Assembly (NCBI GenBank): GCA_019056595.1
Contig: CP036163.1
Location: 1,302,001-1,366,000, forward strand
From: Pectobacterium atrosepticum
GTDB taxonomy: Bacteria > Pseudomonadota > Gammaproteobacteria > Enterobacterales > Enterobacteriaceae
Reading direction: 5' to 3'
Length of the DNA: 64,000 nucleotides
Shown: positions 52,439 to 61,877 of the stretch, piece after piece
Numbering within the stretch: the first letter of the stretch is position 1
Layout: each line of letters opens with the position of its first letter
The notes under the pieces: model-generated
The model's database searches: none
What the model was told of the DNA's origin: nothing
Seen by the model: the letters and a program-made list of their open reading frames with translations, nothing else
Position numbers and translations under genes: made by a program

Positions 52439-52469
52439 TATCCCCACTCGGTTTCGGGATGTGGGGATA
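52439..52469 (+). repeat. Stem-loop between ganE and ganF
   Basis: TATCCCCA (52439-52446) and TGGGGATA (52462-52469) pair across a 15-base loop. Like the malE-malF spacer, it may favour binding protein over permease. Confidence 0.5.
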
Positions 52470-52497
52470 CCATGTTTTTAAGAAAATGGAGGTAGAT

Positions 52498-53802
52498 GTG
52501 ACCATCAACGCCAGCGGCCTTGTGCCACAAGAAAGAGGACATCGTCACGCCAGAACGGCTGTATTGCTGGCGCTCGTCCCCGGACTCGGACAGATTTATA
52601 ATCGCCAGTTCGTCAAAGGCGCGCTTTTCTTTATCGTCATGATCTGCTTCATCGGCATATTCCATGATTTCCTGCGGAACGGTGCCTGGGGGCTTATCAC
52701 GCTAGGCACCGAACTGCCGCGCGATCACTCTATTTTTCTGCTGGCAAAAGGCATTATCAGTGTGATCGTCGCCGCCTTTGGTGTCGGCGTCTACTATTAC
52801 AGCCTGCGCGATGCCTACGTCTGCGGCACCAGACGTGATAAAGGCCTGCCGTTGAACAGCGTGAAGAAGCAATATCAGATGCTGTTGAGCGAAGGTTTCC
52901 CTTATCTGATGATCACGCCCGGCTTTATCCTGCTGGTGTTTGTCGTGGTTTTCCCGATTATTTTCGGCTTCTCCATTGCCTTTACCAATTACAACCTCTA
53001 CCACACGCCGCCAGCCAAGCTGGTCGACTGGGTGGGGATGACGAATTTCATCAACATCTTCCGACTCGACCTTTGGCGATCCACGTTCTTTGACGTGCTG
53101 CAATGGACGGTAATTTGGACGCTGATTGCGACCACACTCCAGTGCGCCGTGGGTATCCTGCTGGCGATTTTGGTGAACCAGAAAGGCCTACGTTTCAAAC
53201 CGCTGATCCGCACCATTCTAATCTTGCCGTGGGCGGTACCGGGCTTCGTCACCATTCTGGTATTCGCGGGCATGTTTAATGAAACGTTTGGCGTGATTAA
53301 TAACGGTATTCTGGCCGCACTGGGGATTGAGCCTAAGGCGTGGATGACCGATCCGTTCTGGACCAAAACCGCGCTGATCCTAATGCAAACCTGGTTAGGC
53401 TTCCCGTTTGTGTTCGCCATGACCACCGGCGTATTGCAGGCTATTCCTGACGATTTGTACGAAGCGGCGACCATTGACGGTGCCAGCAGTTGGTACAAGC
53501 TGACCACCATCACGCTGCCGCTGGTGCTCTATTCCATTGCCCCCATCATCATCACGCAGTACACGTTCAACTTTAATAATTTCAACATCATTTATCTGTT
53601 CAACAACGGTGGTCCGGCGGTGATCGGCTCTAACGCGGGTGGGACGGATATTCTGGTGTCGTGGATTTATAAGCTGACGATGTCTTCATCCCAATATGCG
53701 ATCGCGGCCAGCATCACGATTCTGCTGTCGATTTTTGTCGTGGGAATCGCGCTGTGGCAGTTCCGCGCAACCAACTCCTTCAAACAAGACAACATGGCAT
53801 AG
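52498..53802 (+). CDS. ganF: Galacto-oligosaccharide ABC transporter permease, MalF-like
   Basis: About 434 residues from a GTG at 52498, chosen because GGAGG lies at 52488-52492; ATGs at 52486 and 52423 lack such a site. It has about eight membrane helices. PDDLYEAATIDGASSWYKLTTITLP near 325 (shown in two parts by the EAA loop) contacts the ATPase. Forms the channel with GanG. Confidence 0.9.
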   Translation: MTINASGLVPQERGHRHARTAVLLALVPGLGQIYNRQFVKGALFFIVMICFIGIFHDFLRNGAWGLITLGTELPRDHSIFLLAKGIISVIVAAFGVGVYYYSLRDAYVCGTRRDKGLPLNSVKKQYQMLLSEGFPYLMITPGFILLVFVVVFPIIFGFSIAFTNYNLYHTPPAKLVDWVGMTNFINIFRLDLWRSTFFDVLQWTVIWTLIATTLQCAVGILLAILVNQKGLRFKPLIRTILILPWAVPGFVTILVFAGMFNETFGVINNGILAALGIEPKAWMTDPFWTKTALILMQTWLGFPFVFAMTTGVLQAIPDDLYEAATIDGASSWYKLTTITLPLVLYSIAPIIITQYTFNFNNFNIIYLFNNGGPAVIGSNAGGTDILVSWIYKLTMSSSQYAIAASITILLSIFVVGIALWQFRATNSFKQDNMA

Positions 53803-53814
53803 GAAAGCGCGCAG

Positions 53815-54663
53815 ATGAAAAAACACAGCGTAAAACGCCAGAATTTTATCAAACTCGGTCTGACCTACCTGCTGTTGACGATAGTGGCCGTCATCATTAT
53901 TTATCCGCTGATCTGGACGGTAGGCGCGTCGCTTAATCCGGGCAGCAGCCTGCTCAACACGTCGATCATTCCGGATAACTTCTCCTTTATTCACTATGAG
54001 GAGCTGTTTAACGGCCAGATCGACTATGCTGCCTGGTACTGGAATTCGATGAAAATCAGTTTCCTGACCATGATTTTGACGCTAGTCAGCGTCAGTTTCA
54101 CCGCGTATTCATTCTCACGCTTCCGCTTTCGCGGCCGCCAGAACGGGCTAATGCTGTTTCTGCTGTTGCAGATGATTCCGCAGTTCTCCGCGCTAATCGC
54201 CATCTTCGTACTGGCACAGATGTTGGGGCTGGTGAACAGCCATATTGCGCTGGTGCTGGTTTACGTCGGCGGCATGATCCCGATGAACACCTATCTGATG
54301 AAAGGCTATCTGGATGCCATTCCGAAAGATCTGGATGAGTCTGCACGTATGGACGGTGCAGGCAACTTCCGCATCTTTATCGAGATCATTATGCCGCTGT
54401 CTAAACCAATCATCGCGGTGATTGCCCTGTTCTCGTTCACCGGTCCGCTGGGTGATTTTATTCTTTCCAGCACCATCCTGCGCACGCCAGATCAATACAC
54501 GCTACCCATCGGGCTTTATAACCTGGTTGCACAGAAAATGGGCGCTAGCTACACCACCTACGCCGCCGGAGCCGTGCTGATCGCGGTGCCGGTCGCCATT
54601 CTTTATCTTTCATTGCAAAAGTACTTTGTCTCCGGCCTGACGTCAGGCGGAACCAAAGGGTAA
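53815..54663 (+). CDS. ganG: Galacto-oligosaccharide ABC transporter permease, MalG-like
   Basis: 282 residues, six membrane helices, with the EAA loop DLDESARMDGAGNFRIFIEI near 180 and a C-terminal FVSGLTSGGTKG typical of MalG-type permeases. Thirteen bases (12-nt gap) after ganF. Confidence 0.92.
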   Translation: MKKHSVKRQNFIKLGLTYLLLTIVAVIIIYPLIWTVGASLNPGSSLLNTSIIPDNFSFIHYEELFNGQIDYAAWYWNSMKISFLTMILTLVSVSFTAYSFSRFRFRGRQNGLMLFLLLQMIPQFSALIAIFVLAQMLGLVNSHIALVLVYVGGMIPMNTYLMKGYLDAIPKDLDESARMDGAGNFRIFIEIIMPLSKPIIAVIALFSFTGPLGDFILSSTILRTPDQYTLPIGLYNLVAQKMGASYTTYAAGAVLIAVPVAILYLSLQKYFVSGLTSGGTKG

Positions 54664-54698
54664 TTACTCAACATCTGTACCTATTCCAGGAACGTAAA

Positions 54699-55913
54699 AT
54701 GAAAATGAAAAAACGCGTACTGATGGCCGCCATGTTGGCAACTGGCCTGTTGACCGTCTCCCTGCCGCAAACCCTGTATGCCGCAGAGAATGTGACGATC
54801 AACACGTTGACGAACGTCCCTGCCGACTTCATTAAAGGCGCGGATATCTCCATGCTAAATGAAGTAGAAAAGCACGGCGGAAAATTTTATGACGAGCATG
54901 GCAAACAGAAAGACGCCATGCTGATTCTGAAAGAGAACGGGATTAACTACATCCGTCTGCGCATCTGGAACGATCCGAAAGATACAGCAGGCAACGGCTA
55001 TGGCGGCGGTAATAACGATTTAGCCACCACGTTAGCGCTAGCTAAACGTGCCAAAGCGAACGGCATGAAAGTGCTGCTGGATTTCCACTACAGCGATTTC
55101 TGGACCGATCCAGCCCACCAAAACAAACCCAAAGCGTGGTCTGGCCTAAATGTGGCACAGCTCACCACTGCCGTACATGACTACACCAAAGCCACCATTA
55201 GCGAATTCCAGAAAGCAGGCGTCATGCCGGATATGGTGCAGATTGGTAACGAACTGAACGGCGGGATGCTGTGGCCGGAAGGAAAAAGCTGGGGTCAGGG
55301 TGGCGGTGAGTTTGATCGCCTCGCCGGGTTACTGAAAGCCGGTATTCAGGGCGTGAAGGACGTACAAGGCGCGAATAACGTCAAAATCATGCTGCATCTG
55401 GCAGAAGGCACCAAAAACGACACCTTCATCTGGTGGTTTGATGAAATCGTCAAACGCAATGTCCCATTCGATGTGATCGGAGCCTCGTTTTACACCTACT
55501 GGAATGGCCCTATCAGCGCGTTGCAGTACAACATGAACGACGTCACCAAGCGCTACAATAAAGACATCATCGTGGTTGAAGCCGCCTATGCTTATACGCT
55601 GGAAAACTGCGATAACGCCGAAAACAGCTTCCAGCAAAAAGAGCTGGATGCAGGCGGCTATCCGGCTTCCGTACAGGGTCAAGCCAATTACCTGCACGAT
55701 CTGATGCAAAGCGTCATCAACGTGCCCAATCAGCGCGGCAAAGGCATCTTCTATTGGGAGCCAATCTGGCTACCTACCCCCGGCGCAACCTGGGCGACGA
55801 AAGCAGGCATGAAATATAACAACGATGAGTGGAAGGAAGGCAACGCACGCGAAAACCAGGCGCTGTTCGACTGCAAAGGCAACGTACTGCCTTCCATCAA
55901 AGTGTTTAAGTAA
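54699..55913 (+). CDS. ganA: GH53 endo-beta-1,4-galactanase
   Basis: 404 residues with a signal peptide (cleavage near LYA|AEN). GH53 hallmarks: FIKGADISMLNEVE near 47, VLLDFHYSDFWTDPA near 125, the acid/base Glu in QIGNELNGGMLW near 180, and the nucleophile Glu in VVEAAYAYT near 290. It cuts beta-1,4-galactan side chains of pectin. Export is predicted; whether it stays in the periplasm or reaches outside cannot be told. It follows ganG by 35 bases. Confidence 0.93.
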   Translation: MKMKKRVLMAAMLATGLLTVSLPQTLYAAENVTINTLTNVPADFIKGADISMLNEVEKHGGKFYDEHGKQKDAMLILKENGINYIRLRIWNDPKDTAGNGYGGGNNDLATTLALAKRAKANGMKVLLDFHYSDFWTDPAHQNKPKAWSGLNVAQLTTAVHDYTKATISEFQKAGVMPDMVQIGNELNGGMLWPEGKSWGQGGGEFDRLAGLLKAGIQGVKDVQGANNVKIMLHLAEGTKNDTFIWWFDEIVKRNVPFDVIGASFYTYWNGPISALQYNMNDVTKRYNKDIIVVEAAYAYTLENCDNAENSFQQKELDAGGYPASVQGQANYLHDLMQSVINVPNQRGKGIFYWEPIWLPTPGATWATKAGMKYNNDEWKEGNARENQALFDCKGNVLPSIKVFK

Positions 55914-55917
55914 GCCG

Positions 55918-56131
55918 CAAACCGTATTCAACACGTCGACAACCCGTTTAACTGAACAAGAGCGGCGATAATGGGATAGAAGAGTAAAGCGTTTGCGCCA
56001 GGGATGGCGCAACTCGAGCGTACAGGGATGTATTCACAGCGTCTTTACGATCTACCCATCATCGCCGTGTAAAGCACATTGTCGCTATCTCGAATACGCA
56101 AACCGAATTCAACACGTTGACAACCCGTTTA
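55918..56131. repeat. 34-bp direct repeats in the ganA-ganB spacer
   Basis: Two near-identical 34-bp blocks, at about 55916-55950 and 56098-56131, share CAACACGT.GACAACCCGTTTA and differ at two positions. The second ends just before the ganB ribosome binding site. Confidence 0.7.
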
Positions 56132-56141
56132 GGAGAGAACG

Positions 56142-58202
56142 ATGTTCAAATTCCCCCCACTAAGCAGCAAGGTGCCCGTTCTGCTGCACGGTGCTGACTA
56201 TAATCCTGACCAATGGCTAGACAACCCAGAGGTACTGGAAAAAGACATTGAGATGATGAAGCAGACCCAGTGCAACGTCATGTCCGTGGGCATTTTCAGT
56301 TGGTCTGGGATTGAACCGGAAGAAGGTCGCTACGAATTTGGCTGGTTGGACAGCATCCTCAACACGCTGTATGCCAATGGGATCTTCGTTTTTCTGGCAA
56401 CACCCAGCGGTGCTCGTCCAGCCTGGCTATCGCAAAAATACTCGGACGTGCTGCGCGTGGGTAGCAACCGTGTACAGGCGCTGCACGGCGGTCGCCACAA
56501 CCACTGCCTGAGTTCGCCGAATTATCGCGAAAAAGTAAAACAAATGAACACCCAGTTGGCAAAACGCTACTCGCATCATCCTGCGGTGATCGGCTGGCAC
56601 ATTTCCAACGAATACAGCGGCGAGTGCCACTGCGATACCTGTCGCAGCACCTTCCAAAGCTGGCTAAAAGCGCGCTACGGCACGATAGACGCGTTGAATA
56701 AAGCGTGGTGGAGCACCTTCTGGAGCCACACCTACACCGACTGGTCACAGTTAGAACCGCCGTCACCGATTGGTGAAGTCTCTATTCACGGCCTGAATCT
56801 GGACTGGAAACGTTTTAACACCTCACAGGTTAGTGATTTCTGTGCCGCAGAAATTGCACCACTAAAAGCCGAAAACCCATCTCTGCCAACGACGACGAAC
56901 TTCATGGAATACTTCTATGATTACGACTACTGGCAGTTGGCGAAGGTGATCGACTTTATCTCCTGGGACAGCTACCCGCTGTGGCATAACGCGGAAGATG
57001 ACTGCACGCTGGGTGCCTATACCGCGATGTATCACGATCTGATGCGCACGCTGAAAGGTGGAAAACCCTTCTACCTGATGGAATCAACGCCGAGCCTGAC
57101 CAACTGGCAGCAGATCAGCAAGCTGAAAAAGCCAGGCATGCACATTCTGTCTTCGCTTCAGGCGGTCGCACACGGTTCAGACTCCGTGCAGTATTTCCAG
57201 TGGCGTAAGAGCCGCGGTTCCGTCGAGAAATTCCACGGTGCCGTCGTCGATCATGTCGGGCATATCAACACCCGCGTTGGGCGCGAAGTACAGGAGTTGG
57301 GTGACATACTCAATAAACTCGCCCCTGTTGCAGGCAGCCGGGTCGACGCGAAAGTCGCTATCATTTTCGACTGGGAAAGCCGCTGGGCGATGGATAATGC
57401 TCAAGGGCCGCGTAACGCGGGGCTGTTCTATGAAAAAACTGTCACCGACCATTATCGGACGTTCTGGGAACAGGGCGTGGCGGTGGATATCATCAACGCC
57501 GATGTCGACCTCAGCGGTTATCAGGTCGTGATTGCACCGATGCTCTACATGGTGCGCGATGGCTTTGCTGAACGCGTCGATGCTTTCGTCAAACAAGGTG
57601 GCCGCTTCGTCACTACATACTGGTCGGGTGTCGTTAACGAAACCGATCTGTGCTACCAAAACGGTTTCCCTGGTCCACTTCGTCCTATCATGGGGATCTG
57701 GGCGGAAGAAATCGACGGGCTGTACGATCATGAAAGCAACAGCATCAGCGGTCTGGATGGTAATGAGCAACGTCTGGTTGGCCCGTATCAGGTCACCCAT
57801 CTGTGCGAGCTGATTCATCTGGAAGGCGCGCGGGCACTGGCGACCTATGACAGCGATTTCTATGCAGGACGTCCAGCCGTTACGGTCAATGATTATGGCA
57901 AGGGTCAGGCCTATTACATCGCGTCGCGCAACGATCTCGCCTTCCAACGTGATTTCTTCACCACGCTGATAAAGACGCAGGATCTACCGCGTGCGCTGCC
58001 GACCGATCTGCCTTACGGCATTGTCGCTCATCGTCGCGATGACGGGGAAAGTGAGTTTATCTTCGTACAGAATTACACGGCAACACCGCAGTACATTACG
58101 CTGCCTGCCGCCTACGAGGAAATGACCACGGGCAGCACGCTTTCAGGGGCGCTCGACCTGTCAGGCTACGGCTGTCGGATTCTCCGCCGCGCACTACAGT
58201 AA
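56142..58202 (+). CDS. ganB: GH42 beta-galactosidase
   Basis: 686 residues, preceded by AGGAGAGAACG. No signal peptide, so cytoplasmic. LLHGADYNPDQWLD at residue 14 opens the GH42 barrel; the acid/base Glu is in GWHISNEYSG (near 157), followed by CHCDTCRSTF, the zinc-binding Cys cluster; the nucleophile Glu is in FYLMESTPS (near 315). It hydrolyses imported galacto-oligomers to galactose for GalK/GalT. Confidence 0.94.
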   Translation: MFKFPPLSSKVPVLLHGADYNPDQWLDNPEVLEKDIEMMKQTQCNVMSVGIFSWSGIEPEEGRYEFGWLDSILNTLYANGIFVFLATPSGARPAWLSQKYSDVLRVGSNRVQALHGGRHNHCLSSPNYREKVKQMNTQLAKRYSHHPAVIGWHISNEYSGECHCDTCRSTFQSWLKARYGTIDALNKAWWSTFWSHTYTDWSQLEPPSPIGEVSIHGLNLDWKRFNTSQVSDFCAAEIAPLKAENPSLPTTTNFMEYFYDYDYWQLAKVIDFISWDSYPLWHNAEDDCTLGAYTAMYHDLMRTLKGGKPFYLMESTPSLTNWQQISKLKKPGMHILSSLQAVAHGSDSVQYFQWRKSRGSVEKFHGAVVDHVGHINTRVGREVQELGDILNKLAPVAGSRVDAKVAIIFDWESRWAMDNAQGPRNAGLFYEKTVTDHYRTFWEQGVAVDIINADVDLSGYQVVIAPMLYMVRDGFAERVDAFVKQGGRFVTTYWSGVVNETDLCYQNGFPGPLRPIMGIWAEEIDGLYDHESNSISGLDGNEQRLVGPYQVTHLCELIHLEGARALATYDSDFYAGRPAVTVNDYGKGQAYYIASRNDLAFQRDFFTTLIKTQDLPRALPTDLPYGIVAHRRDDGESEFIFVQNYTATPQYITLPAAYEEMTTGSTLSGALDLSGYGCRILRRALQ

Positions 58203-58234
58203 AGCTCATGCTTGTCAGTTAAGCATCGCAATAT

Positions 58235-58291
58235 TAGGCGGCCACCGTGATGGATGTTTCGACGAAACCTCATCACCGTGTGTCGCCTAAC
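58235..58291 (+). repeat. Long imperfect hairpin between ganB and the PTS IIB gene
   Basis: TTAGGCG...GTGATG on the left pairs with CATCAC...CGCCTAA on the right, capped by GTTTC-GAC-GAAAC. It lies 33 bp past the ganB stop. No T-run follows, so it may stabilise or attenuate the transcript. Confidence 0.6.
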
Positions 58292-58354
58292 AGTAATGTT
58301 AGGTGAGCGGCATTATCATACGCACGCTGATAAACAAACGAAGAGGTGACTACG

Positions 58355-58696
58355 ATGGGCAAGATTCACAATTTTCGGAAATTGTTCGCATCAATGTTGG
58401 GTAAGCAAATTACCGAGATTGAAATCGCTTCACCGCTAGACAAAGAGAATTTGCAGCAGTTGGTGAACGCCTTTGGCGGCAAAGAAAATATCGTCAGTCT
58501 GGATGCCTGCATTACCCGACTGCGGGTCGAGGTTCACAGCCTGCGTCTAGTCAACAGCGACAGTCTGCAAAAGCTCGGTGCTATCGGCGTGATTATTGTC
58601 GGTCATCAGGTGCAGGCTATTTTCGGCACCCAGTCAGATAACCTGCGGCGCGAACTGGCTGCCTGGTTTGAAGACGACGGCGCAGAGGCACACTAA
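58355..58696 (+). CDS. Orphan glucose-family PTS EIIB protein
   Basis: About 113 residues from the ATG at 58355, with AGAGG upstream; a GTG at 58346 is the alternative. [13 protein letters not shown] contains the phosphorylated Cys (residue 52) in the CITRLR context of IIB-Glc, and [19 protein letters not shown] completes the fold. No IIC or IIA is attached or near. It could lend phosphate to a distant permease or act as a sensor. It sits at the 3' end of the gan block. Confidence 0.85.
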   Translation: MGKIHNFRKLFASMLGKQITEIEIASPLDKENLQQLVNAFGGKENIVSLDACITRLRVEVHSLRLVNSDSLQKLGAIGVIIVGHQVQAIFGTQSDNLRRELAAWFEDDGAEAH

Positions 58697-58786
58697 CGAC
58701 ACGTTTTCGTCCCGATCGGTGACCCATTCTGACCTGTCACGCAGGACAGCCGACGGGCTAAAAACGGTGAAACGCATTAAGCCATC

Positions 58787-58817
58787 CCGCTAACGGACAC
58801 AACACGCCCGTTAGCGG
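58787..58817. terminator. Stem-loop downstream of dld
   Basis: CCGCTAACG (58787-58795) pairs with CGTTAGCGG (58809-58817), between convergent genes; no T-run. Confidence 0.5.
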
Positions 58818-58827
58818 CATCAGCTAT

Positions 58828-60585
58828 TTAATGGTTGGTATGGTGCTCTTCACAGCCGGTACAGCCCCAGTTTTTCAGCTTAGTGGTTTTGCCTATTCCT
58901 GGGTTCAGGCTATTGGTAGGATCGCTTTTCTGATAAAACGCTTTCAACTGTGGTTTGGCCTGATAGAGATGACCAACATTGTGCTCTGCCGGATATTCCG
59001 CCCCGCGCTGATCGAGTAAGGCCAGCATTCTCTCTTTCAGTTCATGAACATCCACGCCTTTCTTCACAATATAATCCTGATGAAAAACATGGCACATGAA
59101 GTGACCGTAATACAACCGATGTACCAGCATATCGCTAATATCCGCCGGTAAATGCTCGAACCATTCACGGTCGTTACGCCGCAGAGCGATGTCCAGAGCC
59201 AAGATATTTTCCACGTCATTGCTGTGTACTGCATGGTAACGGATCGCGGCTCCCGCTGCTGCGAAGCGATGCAGAAAGGCCTTCGCACCTTCTTCCGGCG
59301 TACAGACAAAAAACTCGCCGTCGGCATCATGAAAATATTCTTCCAGCCAACGATGTGCTTCATCAATGCCGTCGCCCGCCATTTTCACCATCAAATGGTG
59401 TTCGAAACGGTCACGATACGTTTTCATCCGCGCCGGTAGATGAGAAGGCAGCAGGCGGCCGAGAAACTGCATGGTACGATCAACAAGATGCGACGGAAGG
59501 AAAGGCACTTTGCTAAAGATCGTGTCCACCTGCCCTTTCAGGTTAAAAAATAAGGGCAATTTATCCGTACCCAGTTTATCGATCATCATAAACGTATCTT
59601 TGCCGTATGTTTCGGCGATATCGAATATATCGCGGTGCATATACTCACCCGCCACCGGCAGATTTTTAAAATCTGCGAGCATATGACGGCGTAATTCCGT
59701 CAATACCTGCGGCTGATTAGTCCCAATATAAAAAACCTGTTGGGATTTTTCCGCCGGAAACGTATCCAGACGCACGGCAAAAATCGACAGTTTTCCTGCA
59801 CAGCCAGCGGCCTCAAACAAGCGGCGTTCATCGGCGTTAAAGCGCGACGGCGTGTCTGCATCCACATCCCGCACACGTTCAATATAGTCGTGGTCAGATG
59901 CCTGACGCTCGTCATAAATCACGTCCTTCACGTCATACTGTTGCGATTCCAAACGGGTCAGAATCGCTTCCGGCGTATCACCCAAATTGATCCCCAGATG
60001 GTTGATCAGCTCCACCTGACCTTGCTCGTTAACCCGGCCGTAAAGTGCCATTTCGGTATAGGCTGGGCCACGATGAACCAAAGAACCACCGGAGTTATTA
60101 CAAATTCCCCCAATCACCGATGCGCCAATACACGAAGAGCCGATCACAGAATGCGGTTCACGCCCAAGCGGTTTCAATACGCGCTCAAGATGCCACAGAG
60201 TACTTCCCGGCAGCGCTACAACCTGTCGTCCTTCATCCAGCAGTTGAACGCTATCCAAGCGCAGGGTATTGATGATCACGATTTCCCGATCGTAATCATT
60301 ACCGCTCGGGGTAGAACCCTCAGTTAATCCCGTATTAGCGGCCTGCATCAGCACAATACAACCCGCTTCAATACTGGCTTTAAATACCCGCCACTGCTCA
60401 AGTAGCGAAGCGGGAAAAACCACCGCCAGTGCCTCCCCGCTACCCGAGCGAAAGCCTTTGCGATAACGCTCTGTTTTATTTTTATCGGTTAAGATATGGG
60501 GCTTACCGACAATGCGGGTTAGCGTTCTGATAAGATCGTGAGAATCAATGGAAATGCGACTTTCTGAGGTTACATCGTCCTTCAT
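58828..60585 (-). CDS. dld: Quinone-dependent D-lactate dehydrogenase
   Basis: 585 residues, near E. coli Dld (571). An FAD-binding PCMH domain (about 45-225) contains NTGLTEGSTPSGNDYDREI and GSSCIGASVIGGICNNSGGSLVHRGPAYTE (two pieces); a membrane-binding C-terminal domain follows, ending CTGCEEHHTNH. It oxidises D-lactate to pyruvate and feeds electrons to quinone at the inner membrane. Monocistronic. Confidence 0.95.
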   Translation of the reverse strand: MKDDVTSESRISIDSHDLIRTLTRIVGKPHILTDKNKTERYRKGFRSGSGEALAVVFPASLLEQWRVFKASIEAGCIVLMQAANTGLTEGSTPSGNDYDREIVIINTLRLDSVQLLDEGRQVVALPGSTLWHLERVLKPLGREPHSVIGSSCIGASVIGGICNNSGGSLVHRGPAYTEMALYGRVNEQGQVELINHLGINLGDTPEAILTRLESQQYDVKDVIYDERQASDHDYIERVRDVDADTPSRFNADERRLFEAAGCAGKLSIFAVRLDTFPAEKSQQVFYIGTNQPQVLTELRRHMLADFKNLPVAGEYMHRDIFDIAETYGKDTFMMIDKLGTDKLPLFFNLKGQVDTIFSKVPFLPSHLVDRTMQFLGRLLPSHLPARMKTYRDRFEHHLMVKMAGDGIDEAHRWLEEYFHDADGEFFVCTPEEGAKAFLHRFAAAGAAIRYHAVHSNDVENILALDIALRRNDREWFEHLPADISDMLVHRLYYGHFMCHVFHQDYIVKKGVDVHELKERMLALLDQRGAEYPAEHNVGHLYQAKPQLKAFYQKSDPTNSLNPGIGKTTKLKNWGCTGCEEHHTNH

Positions 60586-60655
60586 AGCGGTCTGTCCTGT
60601 TAATTAATTTAACAAGTACGATAAAAAGACTCGTATTCAAAAAACGTTCTATTTA

Positions 60656-61621
60656 TTAGTAACGACTCGCGCGGTTCAGTAGCTCAATATCTTCTACTGG
60701 CAACACCAGCCGCGTCGCGCTTGCCAGCTCAGCGACCTGCTCCAGCGACGTCGCACTGGCGATCGGGGCCGTAATGCCTGGACGTGCAATCAACCATGCC
60801 AGCGCGACCTGCGATGGCGTCGTCTGATGCGCATTCGCCACGCTATCCAGCGCTTCCAAAATAGTGCGACCGCGCTCGTTCAGGTATTTTTCCACTACCC
60901 CCTGCCCGCGTGCGCTTTTCGACGCATCCTTCGGCTGACGATACTTTCCTGACAGAAATCCGCTAGCCAGCGAATAATAGCTAATGACCCCGACGCCTTG
61001 CTCACGCACCAGCGGCTCTAACGCAGCCTCGTAGCCTTGCCGATCGTACAAGTTGTATTCCGGTTGCAGGGTTTCATAACGCGCCAGATGATTGGCTTTA
61101 CTGACTTTGAGCGCTTCGTCCAGACGCGCCGCACTGTAGTTGGACGCCCCTATCGCGCGTACCTTACCCTCTTTAATTAACGCATCAAACGCAGCCAGCG
61201 TTTCTTCCAGCGGCGTATCTTTGTCGTCAGTATGTGCCTGATAGAGATCAATATAGTCAGTTTGCAAGCGTTGTAATGAGGCCTCGACCGCCTGCCGAAT
61301 ATAGCGAGGAGATAGCCCCTTCTTCCCATCGCCCAAATCTATGCCGACTTTGGTAGCGAGAATGACCTTGTCGCGCTGTCCGCTTTTTTTCAGCCAGTTG
61401 CCGATGATCGTTTCAGATTCACCGCCTTGATTGCCGGGTGCCCAGCGCGAATAAACATCAGCGGTATCAATGAAATTTAGCCGATGCGCTACCAGTGCAT
61501 CCAGCAGGCTGAACGACGTCGCCTCATCGACCGTCCAGCCAAAAACATTACCGCCGAAAGAAAAGGGCGGAACCACAATTCCTGAACGTCCAAGCTCGCG
61601 TGTGGTATTTGATACTGACAT
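60656..61621 (-). CDS. Aldo/keto reductase
   Basis: About 321 residues from MSVSNTTRELG, with GGAG upstream. The AKR tetrad is visible: DTADVYSRW (Asp, Tyr), ATKVG (Lys) and YQAHTDD (His). The C-terminal PIASATSLEQ region binds NADP(H). Resembles the general-stress/YajO-like branch; the substrate is unknown. Divergent from nupC. Confidence 0.9.
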   Translation of the reverse strand: MSVSNTTRELGRSGIVVPPFSFGGNVFGWTVDEATSFSLLDALVAHRLNFIDTADVYSRWAPGNQGGESETIIGNWLKKSGQRDKVILATKVGIDLGDGKKGLSPRYIRQAVEASLQRLQTDYIDLYQAHTDDKDTPLEETLAAFDALIKEGKVRAIGASNYSAARLDEALKVSKANHLARYETLQPEYNLYDRQGYEAALEPLVREQGVGVISYYSLASGFLSGKYRQPKDASKSARGQGVVEKYLNERGRTILEALDSVANAHQTTPSQVALAWLIARPGITAPIASATSLEQVAELASATRLVLPVEDIELLNRASRY

Positions 61622-61877
61622 AATCACTCTCCTTTTGAATCATGCAGAAAACATCATGAAAAAACCGCCAGTCTGCAATCCAAAGTATGGCGGCGTAACT
61701 TTCTGTGTGGAATAAGAATAATGAATGAACAGAAATGCGCAAATAACGAGACGTAGCATTTAGTTTAGATAAAATCCCAAGCTATAATTGTTTTTTTGCG
61801 TCCTTCCTCTCATTTTTAGTGCACGCGTTACATAAAATGACGTGGAAAATTTGGCCTGCCTCATATTTGGAGCACAC

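Noticed and set aside
52423-52497. Longer N-terminus for ganF
   Set aside because: The extra codons overlap the intergenic stem-loop and lack a ribosome binding site; GGAGG precedes the GTG at 52498.
57177-57947. 256-codon ORF on the minus strand
   Set aside because: Antisense to ganB; no family features and the sense frame has the GH42 motifs.
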